Source: Laburnicola sp. R22_1
Lineage: Eukaryota; Ascomycota; Dothideomycetes; Pleosporales; Didymosphaeriaceae
Direction of reading: 5' to 3'
Assembly (NCBI GenBank): GCA_014281115.1
Contig: JACONQ010000017.1
Span: forward strand, 1,054,001 to 1,118,000
Length of the DNA stretch: 64,000 nt
The first letter of the stretch is position 1, and each line of letters opens with the position of its first letter. A program made the translations under genes and the position numbers. The notes beneath the pieces were generated by a model. That model searched no databases. It was not told the DNA's origin and worked only from the letters and a program-made list of their open reading frames with translations. Below, piece after piece: positions 60,265 through 64,000 of the stretch.

Positions 60265-61110
60265 TTTAGTTTTCAAGTGGTCCCACTATGTTTAATTACT
60301 GCATTTTTTATTGCGTTACTAGCGTCTATATAATATTATATTATATTCGCGCTAAGCTCTAAAGCGCGTTAAAGTTTTTCTAATATCTTTTCTAGCTTCT
60401 AAGACAACCTATAACAACAATACCTTACTCGTCTACCTGCCTGCCGCGTTACTAGACAATTAACACCTACTTTTTTACCTTTTGCCGCCCTATTACTAGA
60501 TAATTAATAACTTAGAACCTTTGCCCTACTCTACTACTATAATATATAATAATTGTATGCGCGCTCACTCCCTACTTCTAATACTAAATAGTACTCTATT
60601 ATCTCCTAATAATAACTCTTTAACCTCTAGCACACTTCCCTAGTATTAGTCTTACTTTACCTATTACTTATAGATGTTCTATAGTATTAGGAAGAGAAAC
60701 ATCGCAGACCTTTTAGTATATAGTATAATGCTGCAAGGGAAAGCTATAGATATGCTAAAAACGTATTAAAAAAGGTAAAGCAACTTAGAGATAGATAGGT
60801 TAGGCTAGGAACTATTTATTAGCACGTGCAAATCGGCCCCTTCTACTAGAGATAGTTAATTATAAGATATACTAGGTACTAAAGTAGTAATATAATACGT
60901 AGTTGCCTACGCGCACGCAATTTAAAATTCCCAACTAGAAATTAAGTGTTTATTTATTTACTATATAGTTCTATAGTATAAGCGCATATTTATATATCTA
61001 CTATATCTCTATTATCTATTCTTAGTAGGATCCATTAATATAATAGTCCTTTAGGATCTTTAAGTTATATAGTAGCGTCTTATACTTTATATATCTCTAA
61101 CAACCTTTAG
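60265..61110 (+). repeat. Long direct repeat, copy 2, interrupted at 60684-60980
   Basis: Collinear with 58540-59120 except for an insertion of about 290 bp. It retains more C and G than copy 1, so copy 1 is the more heavily mutated. Confidence 0.65.
60684..60980. mobile_element. Short inserted element of about 290 bp
   Basis: Interrupts the long direct repeat. TTCTATAGTAT flanks it on both sides (about 60673 and 60970), whereas copy 1 of the host repeat has CTATAGTAT once. The first 160 bases match the reverse complement of 63530-63690. No coding potential is visible. Confidence 0.6.
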
Positions 61111-61644
61111 CGAATCTAGCCTATTACTTTTTAAAATAGATTTAGTTTAGTTTATCTATAATATACCTAAGAACTAGGCTGCTAAAATAGCAAAGAGAGA
61201 GCTATAGGTTAAAATTTATAGTCTTTAAAGTACCTAGGTATTTACTAATACCGCGATAAAATAAACTAGCTATAGTAATCTATTTGTTACACAACTTATA
61301 TTATGCCGCTATACTATTAGTAATATTAGAAGGCGTTTAACTTTTATAATACTAACTCTAGGTGTTTTAGTTAGCGTTATTCTTATTATTATCCTTTTTA
61401 TTATATATATATATATAGGCGCGTAACTGCCTACTCTATAAAAAGTATATTGTTTAGTTAAGAGAAGGCTATTATAGATAGTAACTTTAAGGTCTTTGGA
61501 GATAATGTACTCTGTATATAAGCGTAGATAAATACTTAATATATCTAGTTATAGATTATTATACTTTATACGCAGGCCGTATTATATTCTTATTTTTAAC
61601 TTTAACTTTAATTTTAACTTTAGTATTTGTAAACTATAGTACAC

Positions 61645-63511
61645 TAACGTGTTTATAAGCGAGCTGCGAATATAAGCGAGCTGTGAACCTTACTAACTTT
61701 CTATAACGCGTTACCTATTAACTACAATGGCTTAACTAACACTTATTCGATTGCTCTATAACAAAGTAGATGTCTTTCTAGCTATCTTAGCTATTAATCA
61801 GAATTAGATCCAGAGCGTTAATCGCGCTGCAGCGACGTTTAACGTTTCTGAAAGCACGCTTCGTAGCTAACGCGCTGGAACTACTACGCAATGCGATTGT
61901 GAGCCTAAATTAAAGAAGCTTACTAAGCTAGAAGAGGAGGCTATTATTGAGCATATACTTAATTTAGATTTGCGAGGCTTTGCGCCTACTCTAGGTGCTG
62001 TACAAGATATGAGAAATAAGCTACTTGCTGAGCGTAGCGTAGGCCATATTAGCTAGTAGTGGCCTAGAAACTTTGTTAAGCGAATAGACAGCCTCACAAC
62101 GCGATTTAATCGAGCCTATAATTGACAGCAAGCCCTCTACAAGGACCTAATGGCTATATAGGCCTAGTTTAAGCTAGTAGCATATATAAAGGCTACCTAC
62201 GGTATCTACGATAAGGACACCTTTAACTTCGACGAGACTGGCTTTCTAATAGGCAAGATATCCTCCTAGCTAGTTATTATAGGCTTAGAGAGACGTGGTT
62301 AGCCAAAAGTGATCTAGCTAGGCAATTGTAAGTGGGTGACAATAATCTATGGAATTAACGCTGCTAGGTGGGCAATCCCGCCCTTTGTTATCTTCGCTGG
62401 CAAGTACTACCTCTTGGCCTAGTATAAGGGCGACGATATACTAGGTGACTAGACTATTAGTCTTAGCGATAATAGGTAGACTACGAACGAGCTTAGTGTT
62501 GCCTGGCTATGGCACTTTATTAAGCATATAGTAGAGCGTAGAGTAGGCGCGCGTTAGCTCCTAATACTTAATAGCTATAAGAGCCACAACTTACTCGAAT
62601 TCTAGGAGATCTATAGGAAGAACAAGATCTATACTCTATGTATGCTACTATATTTGTTACACTTCCTACAGCCACTAAACGTGGGCTGCTTCTCGCTGTT
62701 AAAGCGGGCGTATAGGTGCTAGGTTAAGGGCCTAATACGCAACTATATTAACTATATTACTAAGCTTAAGTTTCTACTAGCCTTTCGCGTCGCCTATAAC
62801 TAGTTAATTATAAAGGAGAATATCTGCGTAAGCTTTTAAGGCTCTAGGCTAGTCCTATATAATCTAGAGGCAGTGCTCTTAAAGCTTAATATTAAGCTTC
62901 GTATACTGTTGCCAGCGCTAGCGCTAGCAGCCCTACTAGAGGCCCTATAGGAGTCTGCAACACTAAGCAACGCACGCGAGCTAGGCGCTTAGTTAACTCT
63001 AGTTTATAAGCGGATTTGAAGGCATTAGGAATCCTCTTTTACTTTAGTTATCTAGTCGCTTAATTGGCTTATAAGAGGCGCTAAGAGAATGGCGCATTTA
63101 ATAGTGCTTATGCACGAGGAGATAGCTACTCTATAAAGGGCAAATAAGGCAGCTACAACGCGTAAATAGCGCAAAAAGAAGCGGATCCAAAAGCAAGGCA
63201 CTCTATTGAAGGCAGAGGGAGAGGATATTATTGCTTAAAAGGCTGTTAAGCAGAAACTAAAGGGAGAAATACGGCAAGGCAAGGCGTAGTTACGTGCGAG
63301 CCGGCAGGCTTCTGCACGCTGCAGACGCTGTAGAGAGCCTGGGCACAACTCGCGCACGTGTAAGAAGGCTTCTATAGATACTACTTAATTTAGGATAGCT
63401 ATTATATTAATAGAATATTAATGCGTTGTGAATTTATATGCTGCGAAAGGCTCAGAGACTTAGTATAGTTCGCAGCTCGCTTGTATTCGCAGCTCGCTTA
63501 TAAACACATTA
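61645..63511 (+). mobile_element. Fot1/pogo-type DNA transposon with inactivated transposase
   Basis: The element 61647-63509 (1863 bp) is flanked by TA on both sides. Inverted ends read ACGTGTTTATAAGCGAGCTG and each contains a second AAGCGAGCTG. A transposase reads on the plus strand from about 61721 to 63390: N-terminal helix-turn-helix (VNRAAATFNVSESTLR), FDETGF near 62230, LNSYKSH where LDGHGSH is usual near 62570, FLQPLNVGCFSLLKRAY where PLDVGC is usual near 62670, and a C-terminal zinc knuckle CRRCREPGHNSRTC near 63320. Two of three catalytic Asp are Asn and several Trp or Gln codons are stops, so it is dead. It is less degraded than its surroundings. Confidence 0.9.
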
Positions 63512-63529
63512 TAATTAACTACCTTATTA

Positions 63530-63690
63530 TTAGTATAAGGGGCCAATTTGCACGTGCTAACAAATAGTCCCTAGCCTAACCTATCTTACTTCTTTACCTT
63601 TTTTTAATATATTTTTAGCATACCTATAGCTTTCCTTATAGTGTTATACTATACACTAAAAGGTCTATAATATTTCTCTTCTAGATCTAG
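63530..63690 (-). repeat. Inverted copy of the short element at 60684-60845
   Basis: The reverse complement matches the first 160 bases of the 60684 insertion, sharing TAGGTTAGGCTAGG and TTAGCACGTGCAAAT. The pair brackets the Fot1-type element. Confidence 0.7.
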
Positions 63691-63880
63691 AAGTAAAGAT
63701 AGAAGTGCTAAAAGTTATAGGTGCCTTATATATATATATATAATAGGTAGAAAGTTACTAAATTAGTAGTAAGCTAGCTAGTTAAAAAGTTAAATAGCTA
63801 GAAGTAAAGGCGCTAAAAGTAATAGGTGCCTATGTGTAGTAAACTAGCTAGGAAGCTACTTAACTAGTAGTAAACTAGGC
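63690..63880. repeat. Imperfect tandem duplication, period about 110 bp
   Basis: TAGAAGTAAAG followed by GCTAAAAGTTATAGGTGCC or GCTAAAAGTAATAGGTGCC occurs near 63690 and again near 63800. Confidence 0.55.
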
Positions 63881-64000
63881 CACTTGCATCTATATCTTAT
63901 AGTACTCCTAGGGGTGAAATAAGTTAGGTGACTAGTAGATTAAATTAAGGGCTAATAGTTAGGGGGTAGCTTCTAATTGTTAGCATTCTAGAAGATTTTA

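Overview
The window is from a filamentous ascomycete (Pezizomycotina), most likely a dothideomycete. Genes carry short GT-AG introns (47-61 nt is typical), and the proteins are fungal: GH5 exo-beta-1,3-glucanase, proteinase K-type subtilisins, Cdc24-type GEF, AVT-type vacuolar transporter. Intergenic DNA of normal composition alternates with very AT/TpA-rich DNA full of decayed transposons, in which coding changes are of the C-to-T / G-to-A kind expected of repeat-induced point mutation (RIP). The class-level placement is inference.

Layout. 1-2012 is a decayed Tc1-type transposon on the minus strand. 2013-38547 is a gene island of normal base composition. It holds tRNA-Lys(CUU) with an intron; a small secreted-protein gene that looks frameshifted; a multi-spanning membrane protein diverging from an AVT3-like vacuolar amino acid transporter; a UBZ/RING-H2 protein; a GH5_9 glucanase; two subtilisins on the minus strand about 5 kb apart; an F-box protein diverging from a degenerate G-alpha-like protein; an NRAMP metal transporter; and a Cdc24-like RhoGEF whose DH domain appears damaged. 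38548-64000 is a gene-poor, RIP-decayed block. It contains a second Tc1 copy inverted relative to the first (40029-42128, full length with 105-bp inverted repeats and TA duplications), Ty3/gypsy remnants with recognisable reverse transcriptase, an LTR element with paired 170-bp repeats, a nested TIR transposon (48416-50282), a Fot1/pogo element (61647-63509) and several dispersed repeat families.

Genes and functions. There is no operon or obvious biosynthetic cluster. The secreted set (two subtilisins, the glucanase, the small secreted protein) fits extracellular nutrition or cell-wall turnover. The AVT-like and NRAMP transporters serve amino acid and metal homeostasis. Cdc24 and the G-alpha-like protein belong to polarity and signalling families.

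Most notable. Two introns of the NRAMP gene share an 85% identical 79-bp element with a palindromic hairpin and a compensatory base change, the signature of introner-like elements. The G-alpha-like protein keeps the fold motifs but has lost essentially every nucleotide-handling residue and carries an extra N-terminal helical region. The Cdc24 gene lacks part of its most conserved DH motif. All exon boundaries were inferred by eye from splice consensus, reading phase and family conservation; no transcript evidence was available.
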